A DNA stretch of 64,000 nt. It comes from Ryuthela nishihirai. Taxonomy: Eukaryota; Arthropoda; Arachnida; Araneae; Heptathelidae. The position numbers were made by a program, and so were the translations under genes. Shown here piece after piece: positions 32,085-43,796 of the stretch (positions are counted from its first letter, which is position 1; each line of letters begins with the position of its first letter). The notes beneath the pieces were generated by a model. The model had not been told where the DNA came from. It saw only the letters and a list, made by a program, of their open reading frames with translations, and searched no databases. Location of the stretch: positions 49,386,135 to 49,450,134 of the forward strand of contig JAWZYU010000010.1 in the NCBI GenBank assembly GCA_038380435.1. Direction: 5' to 3'.

Positions 32085-34640
32085 CAGTTGCTTGACCAGA
32101 ATCTGCAATTATAGAAAGTTGATTGACCAGAATCTTCAACTATAGAAAGTTGATTGACCAGAATCTGCAATTATAGAAAGTTGATTGACCAAAATCTGCA
32201 ATTATAGAAAGTTGAGTTACCAGAATCTTCATCTATAGAAAGTTGATTGACCAGAATCTTCAGCTATAGAAAGTTGATTGACCAGAATCTTCAGCTATAG
32301 AAAGTTGAGTGACCAGAATCTGCAATTACAGAAAGTTGATTGACCAGAATCTTCAGCTATAGAAAGTTGAGTGACCAGAATATGCAATTATAGAAAGTTG
32401 ATTGACCAAAAACTGCAATTATAGAAAGTTGATTTACCAGAATCTTCAGCTATAGAAAGTTGATTGACCAGAATCTGCAATTATAGAAAGTTGCTTCACC
32501 CGAATCTGCAATTATAGAAAGTTGATTGACCAGAATCTTCAACTATAGAAAGTTGATTGACCAGAATCTGCAATTATAGAAAGTTGCTTGACCCGAATCT
32601 GCAATTATAGAAAGTTGATTGACCAGAATCTTCAACTATAGAAAGTTGATTCACCAGAATCTGCAATTATAGAAAGTTGATTGACCAAAATCTGCAATTA
32701 TAGAAAGTTGATTGACCAAAATCTGCAATTATAGAAAGTTGATTGACCAGAATCTTCAACTATAGAAAGTTGATTGACCAGAATCTTCAACTATAGAAAG
32801 TTGATTGACCAGAATCTGCAATTATATAAAGTTGATTGACCAGAATCTTCAACTATAGAAAGTTGATTGACCAGAATCTGCAATTATAGAAAGTTGATTG
32901 ACCAGAATCTTCAACTATAGAAAGTTGATTGACCAGAATCTGCAATTGTAGAAAGTTGCTTGACCAGAATCTGCAATTATAGAAAGTTGATTGACCAGAA
33001 TCTTCAACTATAGAAAGTTGATTGACCAGAATCTTCAACTATAGAAAGTTGATTGACCAGAATCTGCAATTATAGAAAGTTGATTGACCAGAATCTTCAA
33101 CTATAGAAAGTTGATTGACCAGAATCTGCAATTATAGAAAGTTGATTGACCAGAATCTTCAACTATAGAAAGTTGATTCACCAGAATCTGCAATTATAGA
33201 AAGTTGATTGACCAGAATCTTCAACTATAGAAAGTTGATTGACCAGAATCTGCAATTATAGAAAGTTGATTGACCAGAATCTTCAACTATAGAAAGTTGC
33301 TTGACCAGAATCTGCAATTGTAGAAAGTTGCTTGACCAGAATCTGCAATTATAGAAAGTTGATTGACCAGAATCTTCAACTATAGAAAGTTGATTGACCA
33401 GAATCTGCAATTATAGAAAGTTGATTGACCAGAATCTTCAACTATAGAAAGTTGCTTGACCAGAATCTGCAATTGTAGAAAGTTGCTTGACCAGAATCTG
33501 CAATTATAGAAAGTTGATTGACCAGAATCTGCAATTATAGAAAGTTGATTAACCAGAATCTTCAACTATAGAAAGTTGATTGACCAAAATCTGCAATTAG
33601 AGAAAGTTGATTGACCAGAATCTTCAACTATAGAAAGTTGATTGACCAGAATCTGCAATTATTGAAAGTTGATTGACCAGAATCTTCAACTATAGAAAGT
33701 TGATTCACCAGAATCTGCAATTATAGAAAGTTGATTGACCAGAATCTTCAACTATAGAAAGTTGATTGACCAGAATCTGCAATTATAGAAAGTTGATTGA
33801 CCAGAATCTTCAACTATAGAAAGTTGATTGACCAGAATCTGCAATTATATAAAGTTGATTGACCAGAATCTTCAACTATAGAAAGTTGATTGACCAGAAT
33901 CTGCAATTATAGAAAGTTGATTGACCAGAATCTTCAACTATAGAAAGTTGATTGACCAGAATCTGCAATTGTAGAAAGTTGCTTGACCAGAATCTGCAAT
34001 TACAGAAAGTTGATTGACCAGAATCTTCAACTATAGAAAGTTGAGTGACCAGAATCTGCAATTATATAAAGTTGATTGACCAGAATCTTCAACTATAGAA
34101 AGTTGATTGACCAGAATCTGCAATTATAGAAAGTTGATTGACCAGAATCTTCAACTATAGAAAGTTGATTGACCAGAATCTGCAATTATAGAAAGTTGAT
34201 TGACCAAAATCTGCAATTATAGAAAGTTGATTGACCAGAATCTTCAGCTATAGAAAGTTGAGTGACCAGAATCTGCAATTATAGAAAGTTGATTGACCAG
34301 AATCTTCAACTATAGAAAGTTGATTGACCAGAATCTGCAATTATAGAAAACTGATTGACCAGAATCTTCAATTACAGAACGTTGAGTGCCCAGAATCTTC
34401 AAATACAGTCAAGATAGCTTCAAACGATTGATCAGAATCTACAACTATAGTCAAGGTAGCTTCTAACGAATGCCATAATCTGCAATTGCAGTCAAAGTAG
34501 TTTCTGATGATTGACCAGAATTTGCAATTACAGTCAAAACGTTTATAATTATTGACCAGAATCTGCAATTACAACAAGATAGCTTATAGTGATCGACCAG
34601 AATCTTTAATTACCGTCAAGATAGCTTCTAATGACTGATT
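32085..34640. repeat. 31-bp satellite array with two alternating variants
   Basis: About 74 units of AGTTGATTGACCAGAATCTG plus CAATTATAGAA (31 bp) up to about 34380. Two variants, with TGCAATTAT or TTCAACTAT, tend to alternate and give a 62-bp higher-order unit. From 34380 to 34640 the array passes into fewer, diverged units of about 42 bp that carry an extra GTCAAGATAGCTTCTAACG segment. Confidence 0.95.
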
Positions 34641-34642
34641 CC

Positions 34643-34880
34643 AGGGACTAATCTAGTGGGGGAGGCATGCCCACCACCTTACCCTTTTAGAATGCTATTA
34701 AGGGTAATAGAGGTAAATAACCTATTAAACTTTTTTATACAGTTTTTCACGTAGAAATTTTTAAAGATCTCTAAAATCGGAGGAAAAACATTATACTGCA
34801 ATAAAAATCCAGTTTCTTGGTGGAGAGGAGCTCCACCAAAACCTTTATTTTTTTTCTGGATCCGGGCCTCTCTGATCCCA
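34643..34880 (-). mobile_element. Possible non-autonomous DNA element
   Basis: Left end CCAGGGACTAATCTAGTGGG, right end CTGGATCCGGGCCTCT. Similar words recur near 53588 (GGCCCGGATCTAGAAAAA) and 58240-58290 (CCCTTACTAGCATTCTTGAA), suggesting a dispersed family. The TSD is unclear. Confidence 0.4.
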
Positions 34881-35177
34881 TGGTATAAAGCTATGAATTG
34901 ATGCGATATTAACAGGTGGCCCACAGCTGAGTGTTGAGGACACCTGGTTCTTGGGTTCGTACCCCACTCGGCTCAAGACAATTTTTCCTTTACACTCAAG
35001 ATTATTCACAGCCTACAGGTTCCTGCCCTTGTTTGGTTGTTACTAATGGTTTCAATTTCGTTCTTCCCAAGAAAAAAAATACCAGAACATCGTTCTGTTG
35101 CTAATTGAGCTCTGTCAAGAAAAAGAAAACAAACTCACGACAGTTCAGCATAAACGAATAATGATACTTCTGATGCG
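34881..35177. other. Spacer with a tRNA-like word
   Basis: GGTTCTTGGGTTCGTACCCC near 34947 resembles a B box, but I cannot trace a full SINE. Confidence 0.3.
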
Positions 35178-35566
35178 GTGAGGGTAGATTCACTCGGTAG
35201 CTGGCCAGGCTCGTAATCTGTAGTTCCCAGGTCGAGTTCCAACTGCGCTAACGTTGAGATTTATCTCCACTGAACCCTCACCCAGCCATTGGTCAGAAAG
35301 GGGCCACTGTGGGCTTACGAAGTCCGTCAGTTTTCAAACCCGAAATTTATGTCCCGTCCGTCGGATGGGACATAAAGACGTGGCTCCGTGTGAAAGCTGA
35401 TTTGATGGAAGAAAGCCGTGGCCTTGACGGGAAACTACCCTCTTTCTCCTACCAACTGTCCAGTGGATCTTCTTCCCCCAACTTTCTCTGAACACTTGAG
35501 GTCCTTGCGACCCGGCCATTTAGCCCAATGTGTGAAACCATGTGCCGCTCAGAGGTAAAAGCAACC
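35178..35566 (+). mobile_element. SINE-A copy, diverged
   Basis: Full-length but old. A short duplicated CCGTCGG-type segment lies near 35330-35365. Confidence 0.82.
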
Positions 35567-37436
35567 TTCCAAATTGGCTACCTACCAACTACTACTTAAT
35601 TTCCTTAGAACTACATCTAAATTTCTTCCTTTAATTATTTGCTCTCGCTACAACTCACGCACAAGGAGTGAAAGGAAATTAATTCTGCTTTTCAGTTTGG
35701 TCAGAGTCAGGGATTGTTTAACACATAGATATGTCATAAAGAATAGTTTTTGGTTTTCGATTTTTTAATAATTTCTGATAGATCTAAATAGCTCATTCAG
35801 CCAAAGAAAATTCTCTAAATTTCTTTCTTTATCTATGTGAGCCATATACATATAAGAAATTTCCATATTATGTCAGTCTACATGTACATCTACATAATGT
35901 TAATATTGTATAATCTCATTCTAATGCTTCCAGTTTCTCAGTTACTTTGCGGAAGAAGTGTACAATTGTCCAGACGCGTGTAATGTTAAATAAAACATGG
36001 CAAAAACAACCCAAACCCAACTTCTCTTGAAAAAGGATCGATTCGTCTTAAAATATCTCTGAAACGAGATCCCAAATTCAAATTAATTGAATCATGCGCT
36101 ACGTTTCTCCTTGCGATTGATGTTTAGTTTCATTAATACTGAGAGTAAACAAATAAAAGGCCACCGTCTTCTTTTACTCACAGTTCCTCACTTTCCCCCA
36201 TTACAAGAATAAAAACCGCATTGAAAGGTGTCGATTAACTCTGTTAATTATCAAGGAGATTAAATATCAAGAGAACGAATTAATTAAGAGGTGTGATTAA
36301 CTTACCCTGTAGCGAAACGAACTCGTCTCCAAGACCTTTACACACCAAAACGCAAAGGGCTTAGCAAAAGATAAATATTTATGTTACGGCTGGAACAATG
36401 ATGGAGTTGATTAAGGAATATTAAATTAATTTGATTTGATCACACATTCGTGACGCTGAGTGTCCCTATTGTAATTAATCTGGTGGCAATTTTTTTTAAC
36501 AGGAATTTACGTCCTTTTCTGAAAAGGAAAACACGAAGGAAAGAGCTTAGAAGTTTTTATTAAAGACTGCGGTATTCTCGAGGTTTGCCTCTCTAGTTTA
36601 TGACACAAGGAATGGTATCAAAGGTCAGACTTCTTTTTTTTTGTTTTTTGCTCGTCTAAAAAAAGGACTTTTTTGTTTTTTGCTCGTCTAAAAAAAGAAC
36701 TTTTTTTCTTTTTGTGATATTGCTCGTCTTAAAAAAAGAGCTATTGTTTTGAGATATTGCTTTTCGGAAAATACAGGCATTTTTGGTTTTCATAAATATA
36801 GTACACTCTCGGTTATCCGCCATTTATGGAGAATGGTAGTTGCCGGTTGCAAGGGAGATATTTCTATAAAAACCAAATTCAGTTAAAAACAATGATAATA
36901 AAAAGGAAGTATAATGTCCTTAATACAAATGTGAATGTATAAAATATGCTTTTTATACGCATTTTTACTCTTTTTCTGATATTCTTCTTTGACGGTATTA
37001 TAAATTGTGGGTGAAAGACTATCCGAAGAACTGTCACGTGTATTTAAATTTGCTTCAACGTTAACTTCCCATTGATTGATATAACTTAGGGGTTGTTCCT
37101 TAATTAATGGAAACCACTGCAAGATTCGAATTTTTCCGAATCATCGAATAACTTGAGAGTTCCCTCTAACGGTGAACGAAGTTGGAAAATGTCAAAACTT
37201 TAAAGAATACATTCAGTGGTCGACTAACACGAACTCTAAAAACACGATTTTGAAAAAAAAATATTTGGCTGGTTTCGACTAATACCGTCGATTTAACACG
37301 ATACTTTTCACTACTTTTCTACTATCGTTTACATCAGTGCTGTCCAACTTCTCTAAGACCGCGGGCCATTTTTTCTTTTGCCAATATTTCCTGGGCCAAA
37401 AAAAAGAATAGGATAGGTAATTGAAAAGTCAGTTCA

Positions 37437-37780
37437 TGTCACCTCAAAAAATTATTTTATTTATACGAAAAATAATTAGTAATAATAAATAAAAAAAAAT
37501 TATTTTATTCATACGAAAACTAAATGTAATAATAAAGCTCAAAAATTATTTTATTTATACGAAAAATAATAAGTAATAATAAACATAAAAAAATTATTTT
37601 GTTTATACGGAAAATAATAAGTAATAATAAACATCAAAAAATTATTTTATTTATACGAAAAATAATAAGTAATTAAATAATTTTTTAGGTTTATTATTTA
37701 TAAAAAAAGTAATGAGAATTAATAATCCTCAAAAATATTTTATTTATACGAAAACTAATAAGTAATAATAAACCAAGATA
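37437..37780. repeat. AT-rich tandem repeat inside the hAT
   Basis: About seven imperfect units of 46-48 bp containing ATTATTTTATTTATACGAAA and ATAATAAGTAATAATAAA, located between the hAT terminus and the 3' end of its transposase remnant. Confidence 0.85.
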
Positions 37781-37799
37781 AAATTTCTAAACCTTATCA

Positions 37800-38820
37800 A
37801 ATATTTAATAAATTTAATAGAAGCATTGTGGCCGTAGTTGTTGGGCAATAATTTCTTTTACGTCCATGTCGATATTTGTTGTTGCGAGCCGAAGTATATG
37901 TTCAAGTGTAGAGTCTTTCAAGCAGTTTCTGTATCTTGATTTTATATGTTTCATATCAGAAAATGCGAACTCTCAGATATATGTACTTCCGAACATAGAA
38001 ATAATTTTGAGTCCGAAATTTCTCATTTTTGGATATTTTTCTTTAGGCAAAAGTTTGAACAATTCTATTCCAGTTTCTCTATTAGATGCAATAATTGTGT
38101 CGGCCTGAAGATCACACAATTCCATTTGATATTTAGGATCTACGGTGCTAATATCAATATTTAATAGATTACTGAATAAATTTAAACTTTGCTTAAGGTC
38201 ATCAAATTGAGAAAATCTTCTATTAAAATCATCAATTAGGATATCTAATTTAGGAACAAATTTTTCAAAATTAACTGTTTTACTAAGTTGCTTCATTTCT
38301 TCGTAGAATTCTTTACAAGTTTCAAAATGAATTAAATTATTTTCATGCAAATTTGACTTCGACAATTGTAGTTTGTTTCTAAACCCAGTAACATGATTAT
38401 AAAGACAGCACACGTTTTGATCTTTTCCTTGTAAGGATTTATTCAAGACACTTAAATAATCTGTAATGTCCATTAGGAAAGCAAATCAACATAGAAAATT
38501 TTTATCAACAAAACTTTCTATTATATCTTCATCGGTGCCTACTTCTGTGATAAAAAGATGAATTTCTTTTCGAAGTGTAAATAATCTCTTGAGGCATTTT
38601 CCGGCATTTAACCAGCGAGTATTACTATATAAAAGCAGATCGCTGTACTCAGCATGCAGTTCGTCCAAAAAAGCTTTAAATTTTCTGTGTGTAAGAGAAC
38701 GATTTCCACCACAAATTAAACTGGTAATTTTGACTACTTTTTCCATTACGTCGTTTAGCCTCAGCGAAATGCCATACAATGTCTCTTGGTGCACAATACA
38801 GTGCAACATTCGACAACCCT
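37800..38820 (-). pseudogene. Broken hAT transposase, C-terminal two-thirds
   Basis: A transposase of the hAT group that includes the domesticated ZBED5, SCAND3 and GTF2IRD2-like proteins; it would cut the element out and join it to 8-bp-spaced target positions. Read on the minus strand, 38809-38486 has HCIVHQETLYG and LLLYSNTRWLNAGKCLKRLFTLREEI-like text (as read: TLRKEIHLF). 38473-37973 continues with VCCLYNHVTGFRNKL and QMELCDLQADT. 37970 to about 37800 holds the dimerisation region (FAFSDMKHIKSRYRN, LEHILRLATT). A frameshift near 38475-38486 and a stop near 37972 break it. The zinc-finger N-terminus and the first catalytic aspartate region are absent. Family from motif memory. Confidence 0.83.
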
Positions 38821-39352
38821 ATGCATGCGCAGTGAGAGCGATTCGTGCTGTCGTTAGATGCTTCTTATTACTGCAGCTTCGTAAAAACATTTGTTTGATG
38901 ACGCCGCATCGCTCTTAAAAGGTTTCAGAAGTTTGCCCATCGGCTTAAGAATGTTTTGTAAACTTTATAGAATGAGTAAGTTGAAGATTGCATATCAAGT
39001 AAAGTGATATAAGTTGACAAAAAATTATAATGTGGATTACAGATATTTGTTTAAAATTTCAAATGAAAACTTGATTTTGATCGCTGGTCACAAAATTCCT
39101 TGTGCGGGCCCCGTCAGTTGGACAGCGCTGGTTTACATTATTGTACTTACCATATAAGAAGACACTTTAGATGTTTCCTCTATCCTTGTTCATAATTTCA
39201 ACACTTTGAAAAAGATTCTCCATATTTGCCTATGCAAATAAGTGTATTTAAACAACTATAACACGCAATGTATTTGAACGATAAAGAACAATTTAATTGT
39301 CGCTGACGACGAAAATGTACACGTATACAAATTCAAACCTGATTGGTTCAAG

Positions 39353-39993
39353 ATTAAAATTTCTCTCGTATAGAATAGAATCATTTGCGAACGGACATTT
39401 CGTACCTTCGTTAGACGAGAACAATTTTCACAATCAGATTCTTATTTTTCGATTCATTTTTACCCTACAAGTATCTATACTTACCACGTATTTATAAAAA
39501 AAACCAGTTATCCGTTTTCAAACCGCAACCAAAACCGATGCGACCGAGTTGAATTTCACGAAATCCCCCTCGACAATATCAACGGCTAAAAGTTATTGAA
39601 AATAATTGTTGCTAAAAATAAATTTAAAAGAATGAATATATCAATTATTTGTCTCTGCTTTCGAATGATGGAGCCATTGTTTCAGAAGTAGGTAAAGAGA
39701 GGATTCTGAAGTCGTTTTAATTAAGGCCAAGATTGTTTGAGATTAAAGCTTCGAAAACTTAAGAATAGATATTATATTAGACGTTAAAGTAATTAACTTA
39801 ATTAGACAAATATAAAAAAGCTAGTAATCGCATATCTTATAAATATATTAATAAATCTTTTAAATAATGTTTTTCTTTTCATTATATATTACATTGTAGT
39901 ACGTATATTTTGTTTTGTGCAACTTAGACCATATTAAATTTCTTTTTTCTATATAGTTACAAATGCCTCGAGTATTATATATCATATCAACTC
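39353..39993. other. Unassigned region, start of the inverted-repeat spacer
   Basis: AT-rich, no gene recognised. Confidence 0.4.
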
Positions 39994-40230
39994 TAAAAAT
40001 AAATGCCTCCTCAAGCAGCTGCTTGCCACAGAGGTCTGAAAGGAGGCTGTCAGTTTATATGCCATAGTAGAAGGTCTGTGAGGATGGCAGGACCTCAGCA
40101 GAAAAACGACACAAACATCCAGGCCTTACTGGAGCTCGAACCGCAGGTCCCTTAGATCAATTAGCGGGCTCGAACCCAGGTCCTCTTAGATCAGTAGTCA
40201 AGCGTGCTAACCACTCGGCCACGGAACGGC
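39994..40230 (-). mobile_element. SINE-B copy with duplicated B-box region
   Basis: The CTCGAACC(G/C)(C)AGGTCC segment followed by TTAGATCA occurs twice (about 40135-40158 and 40169-40193), so the promoter half is partly duplicated compared with the copy at 48244. Confidence 0.82.
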
Positions 40231-40299
40231 TAGTGTGTTAGAAATGATTTGAAAGTATATTATCTGCGCGAGGCATACTGTTTTTACCCTTTTCTAGTC

Positions 40300-40412
40300 G
40301 AGGGTAGAGTGTGTGTTAGCAGAGATAAATCTCAACGCTCGCTCAGGTGGGAATCGAACCTGGGACCTACAGATTACGAGACTGGATAATTTCTGACTAA
40401 GCCAACCCGCCC
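40300..40412 (-). mobile_element. SINE-A head fragment
   Basis: Only the tRNA-like head and adjoining GAGATAAATCTCAACGCT segment remain. Confidence 0.72.
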
Positions 40413-40713
40413 TTCTTTTAAACTAGTAAGTACTTTGAAGACTACTACTGATACAAATCCTCACATCCGACTTACACACTAAGAAACTTACTCACATAAA
40501 AAAAGAAGTTTCCATTTCGCTTTTCTTACGTATCTGCCGAAGCGCAGTCAATTACCTCGTGTTAAAATTTTTTTTAGCCTTGGGAGTCTCTTTAACTCAG
40601 ATAACTCCGACTCCTCCAGGCCATCCGACGGATTGTCAAAAAAAGGACCAAAATCATTTCATTGCCGGATGACCATTTTTTTTTTTGGCCAAATCCAGTC
40701 AGACCAATAAGAG

Positions 40714-41101
40714 TTGTTGGGTTGTTTTACCTCAGAGCGGCACTTTTTTGCACACCATGGGCTAAATGGCCAGGCCACAAGGACCCCGAAGGCTCAGAGA
40801 AAGTTGGGGGAGGGGACCCACTGGAACAGCTGTTGGGAGACAGATGGTAGCCTTCCGTCAAGGCCATCCAGCGTGTTCTTTAACGTGCACAGGGTATGGC
40901 TCTCCCGCACACGGGGCCACGGCTTAACGTTCCATCCGACGGACGGCGGCCTATTTCAAACCGATCGGTGTTCCCTACTGACCGTGGGCAGGGCGGGGAA
41001 TTTTGCGGAGATAAATCTCAACGCTGACCCAGCTGGGACTCGAACCTGGGAACTACAGATTACGAGCCTGGCGCGCTACCGACTGAGCCACCCCCGCCCC
41101 A
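40714..41101 (-). mobile_element. SINE-A copy with 11-bp TSD
   Basis: Bounded by ACCAATAAGAG (40703-40713 and 41102-41112). Close to the family consensus, so young. Confidence 0.94.
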
Positions 41102-41112
41102 ACCAATAAGAG

Positions 41113-41539
41113 AGATACACACAACACTTCTAGATCATCATCAGCAGTTAATGTTAATGGCCCTCTGTTTCGCTCCAGAATTGACGGTACTCGCAGTCAG
41201 GCGATATCCTTGCCGCCTGGCAGAGAGAAAGTAGCGCAAACTGATTGGTGATCAGAGACCAGTTTCTCGCCATTAATCCCAACAATTTTCGCTTTTAGTG
41301 CCCTATAAAGCAATCGAAATTGCCACTTCAATTTGGAACATTCATCTCACCAAAAACTAAAAAAAAGCATCATTCAAGAATTTCGAAAACTTTTAAATAT
41401 TTGTAGTCCCTACATCATTATATAAATAAATGCAATTCTCGCCATTGAAATTGCTTCTCTCATAAGGACTGGATCTTCTAAAACTCATGACAGACTCGTG
41501 AAATGATATCGTTTACAGCTCTATGCATCGAATTAAACA
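41113..41539. other. Unassigned spacer
   Basis: No recognised feature. Confidence 0.4.
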
Positions 41540-41551
41540 AACGACATATGG

Positions 41552-41937
41552 GTTGGGTTGTTTTACCTCTGAGCGGCACTTTTTTGCACACCATGGGCTA
41601 AATGGCCAGTTCACATGGACCCCGAAAGCTCAGAGAAAGTTGGGGGAGGGGACCCACTGGAACAGCTGTTGGGAGACAGATTTTAGCCTCTCGTCAAGGC
41701 CATCCAGCATGTTCTTTAGCGTGCACAGGGTATGACTCTCCCGCACACGGGGCCACGGCTTGACGTCCCATCCGACGGACGGCGGCCTTCCCAAGCCCAT
41801 TGGTGTCCCCTACTGACCGTGGGCAGGGCGGGGAATTTTGCGGAGCTAAATCTCAACGCTGACCCAGCTGGGACTCGAACCTGGGAACTACAGATTACGA
41901 GCCTGGCGCGCTACCGACTAAAGCCACCCCCGACCCC
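41552..41937 (-). mobile_element. SINE-A copy with 12-bp TSD
   Basis: Bounded by AACGACATATGG (41540-41551 and 41938-41949). Close to consensus. Confidence 0.94.
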
Positions 41938-41949
41938 AACGACATATGG

Positions 41950-43267
41950 TAAAAGGCAGTTTTTAATACAGTTTAGTAAGAAAGCGTGAGGATCAAAATT
42001 TATTCATTATACTAAAAGGCAATAATAGTACAACTGCAAAATAATCATTATGAAAGAAATTTGGCGTGTATTACAGTTTACTTCTTAAAAAAAAGTAGGC
42101 AATTTTTTTTCTTAGCTTTCTGTTCCAACAAGCATCTTTGTGAATTCTTAAAATGATTACTCTGCAACACGTTGTCCGGAATATCTTTCTGAGTCATTAT
42201 GAAATGGCGAAGATTTTGCGCCATATTGACTGCTGATAACGAAACTAAATTAATTAACGAACTTAAAACAATAATAATGAAGAAATACAGTCGTAACTTA
42301 TGCGTAGATTGAGACTGATTTGAAAGAACTTTTCGCTGGGCATCTACTACCGTTACTTGCAATACAATCAATCGCGTAGATCTCCCAGTTTGAAAAATCC
42401 GCTTTTATGCTAGGAAAATATGGCAATGGCGCTTTAAGCCATTGTGGCGCCACGTGTAGAAAATATCTTATGCCACGCAATGAGATCTTCAAAAATGTCT
42501 GCAGGACGATATACAACAGTATGTGTTTCATAGCGATGATTGGTTAAATATTTCACAGCATTTAAATCTTTGCAAGCGTTGCCAGATGTTAAAAATCAAA
42601 ACACGAAACGATGGAATAATGTACATAATACACATTTTTTTAAGGATTTCCTTTTTTACAAATTTCGTTTTACTGATAGGTTTGTTTTTTTTTGTACAAG
42701 ATAAATTTTAGTTCGTTAAACTGATATTTTTGTTATACAAGTATTCGTTAAAACGAAATGTTTTTACATAGAGATACATAGCAAATTTGACGGGAACGAA
42801 AAAAAAATCGTTTTACCGAATATTTCGTTATTCTGGCGTTTTACAGTACATATTGAAACCATCGTATTTCGCGATATATCCAATAGCACTTTGCGGTTTA
42901 GAGGCGTAGAGATTTCTGAGTTCGATGAGGGATATCTCACCATGCCACCTGCACGGGGTCTCATAGTGCAGCTGTGTTTTGGGCTGGTTGAGAGTGGACT
43001 TTCAGGCGACGACGGATCATATTTCAAACATGCTCGATGTGCGACAGATCATTTTTTGTTTGGGACATGGCCTGCCACAAAAATCAGGGTATCTTGCTTG
43101 CAGACACACCCTGAAGATGGCAGCAGTATATGCGAAACCGTTACCTTGCTGGAAGAGGGTATTAGGGATATCCACCCAAAAATGATCAGAAATGTTTTCG
43201 ACGTATACAGGTATTCATATTATCGATTACACATACTAAAAGTGGCTTCCTGTCTTAAATTATGGCT
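41950..43267. other. Unassigned region
   Basis: About 1.3 kb with short open stretches on both strands (for example 42078-42371 minus and 42891-43260 plus). The part at 42840-43230 is GC-richer and could be a relic of a mobile-element gene, but I see no motif that names it. Confidence 0.3.
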
Positions 43268-43495
43268 GCCCAAACGAGGACACCATTGGGCGAATAGTTT
43301 GAGTTTGGTTGTTGGTTATTTTACCTCTCAGCGGCAGTTTGTTTTCACACACTTGGCTAAATGGCAGGTCACAAGGTTAAAGCCCAAACGAGGACACCAT
43401 TGGGCGAATAGTTTGAGTTTGGTTGTTGGTTATTTTACCTCTCAGCGGCAGTTTGTTTTCACACACTTGGCTAAATGGCAGGTCACAAGGTTAAA
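43268..43495. repeat. 114-bp tandem duplication spanning a SINE-A edge
   Basis: The segment beginning GCCCAAACGAGGACACCATT occurs at 43268 and 43382. It includes about 34 bp of flank plus the SINE tail region, so it arose after the SINE inserted. Confidence 0.92.
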
Positions 43496-43725
43496 TCCCG
43501 AGGGCTCAGAGAAGGTTGGGAGAGGGGACCTACCGGACAGTTATTAGCAGATAGATGTTAGCCTCCCGTCAAGGACATCCAGGGTATTCTTTAACATGAA
43601 CAGAGTAAGGCTTTCCTGCATACGGAGCCACAGCTAAAAGTCATATCCGACGGACGGCGGTTTTTTTTAAGCCCATCGGTGTCCCCTTCTGACCGAGGGC
43701 ACGGCGGGGAGTTTTCGAATAGTAT
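43302..43725 (-). mobile_element. SINE-A copy, head lost
   Basis: Old minus-strand copy whose tail region is doubled by the 114-bp duplication. It ends at GGCGGGGAGTTTTCG before reaching the tRNA-like head. Confidence 0.75.
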
Positions 43726-43796
43726 GGTGTTCGCTGACGACAGCAGAATCGGCCATTTGCTCATGTGGTCTCCAGACATGGAGACCACGTGATAAA

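Larger units (their letters stand above)
37335..39130 (-). mobile_element. hAT element (ZBED/SCAND3-like transposase), decayed
   Basis: Termini are CAGTGCTGTCCAACT and AGTTGGACAGCGCTG, with an exact 8-bp TSD GTTTACAT at 37327-37334 and 39131-39138. The right arm of the inverted repeat (near 44007-44018) has the single uninterrupted target, so the insertion came after the inverted duplication. It is 1.8 kb with an internal loss of the transposase N-terminal region. Confidence 0.92.
35840..39352. repeat. Left arm of a large inverted repeat
   Basis: Read in reverse complement, it matches 43797-46145 over most of its length: 35840-36480 pairs with about 45530-46145, 36790-37330 with parts of 44010-45290, and 39139-39352 with 43797-44010. 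The hAT at 37335-39130 is an addition in this arm. A short TTTTTTGCTCGTCTAAAAAA repeat near 36640-36745 has more copies here than in the right arm. Confidence 0.88.

Noticed and set aside
32853..34061. Open 61-codon stretches within the 31-bp array
   Set aside because: A 31-bp unit changes frame each time; the open stretches arise because the unit has few stops.
32085..34640. CRISPR-like regular 31-bp repeats
   Set aside because: The units are directly adjacent with no unique spacers, and the context is eukaryotic. This is satellite DNA.
42891..43547. A 218-codon plus-strand gene
   Set aside because: Its second half runs through the SINE-A tail and the 114-bp duplication. The first half has no motif I can name.
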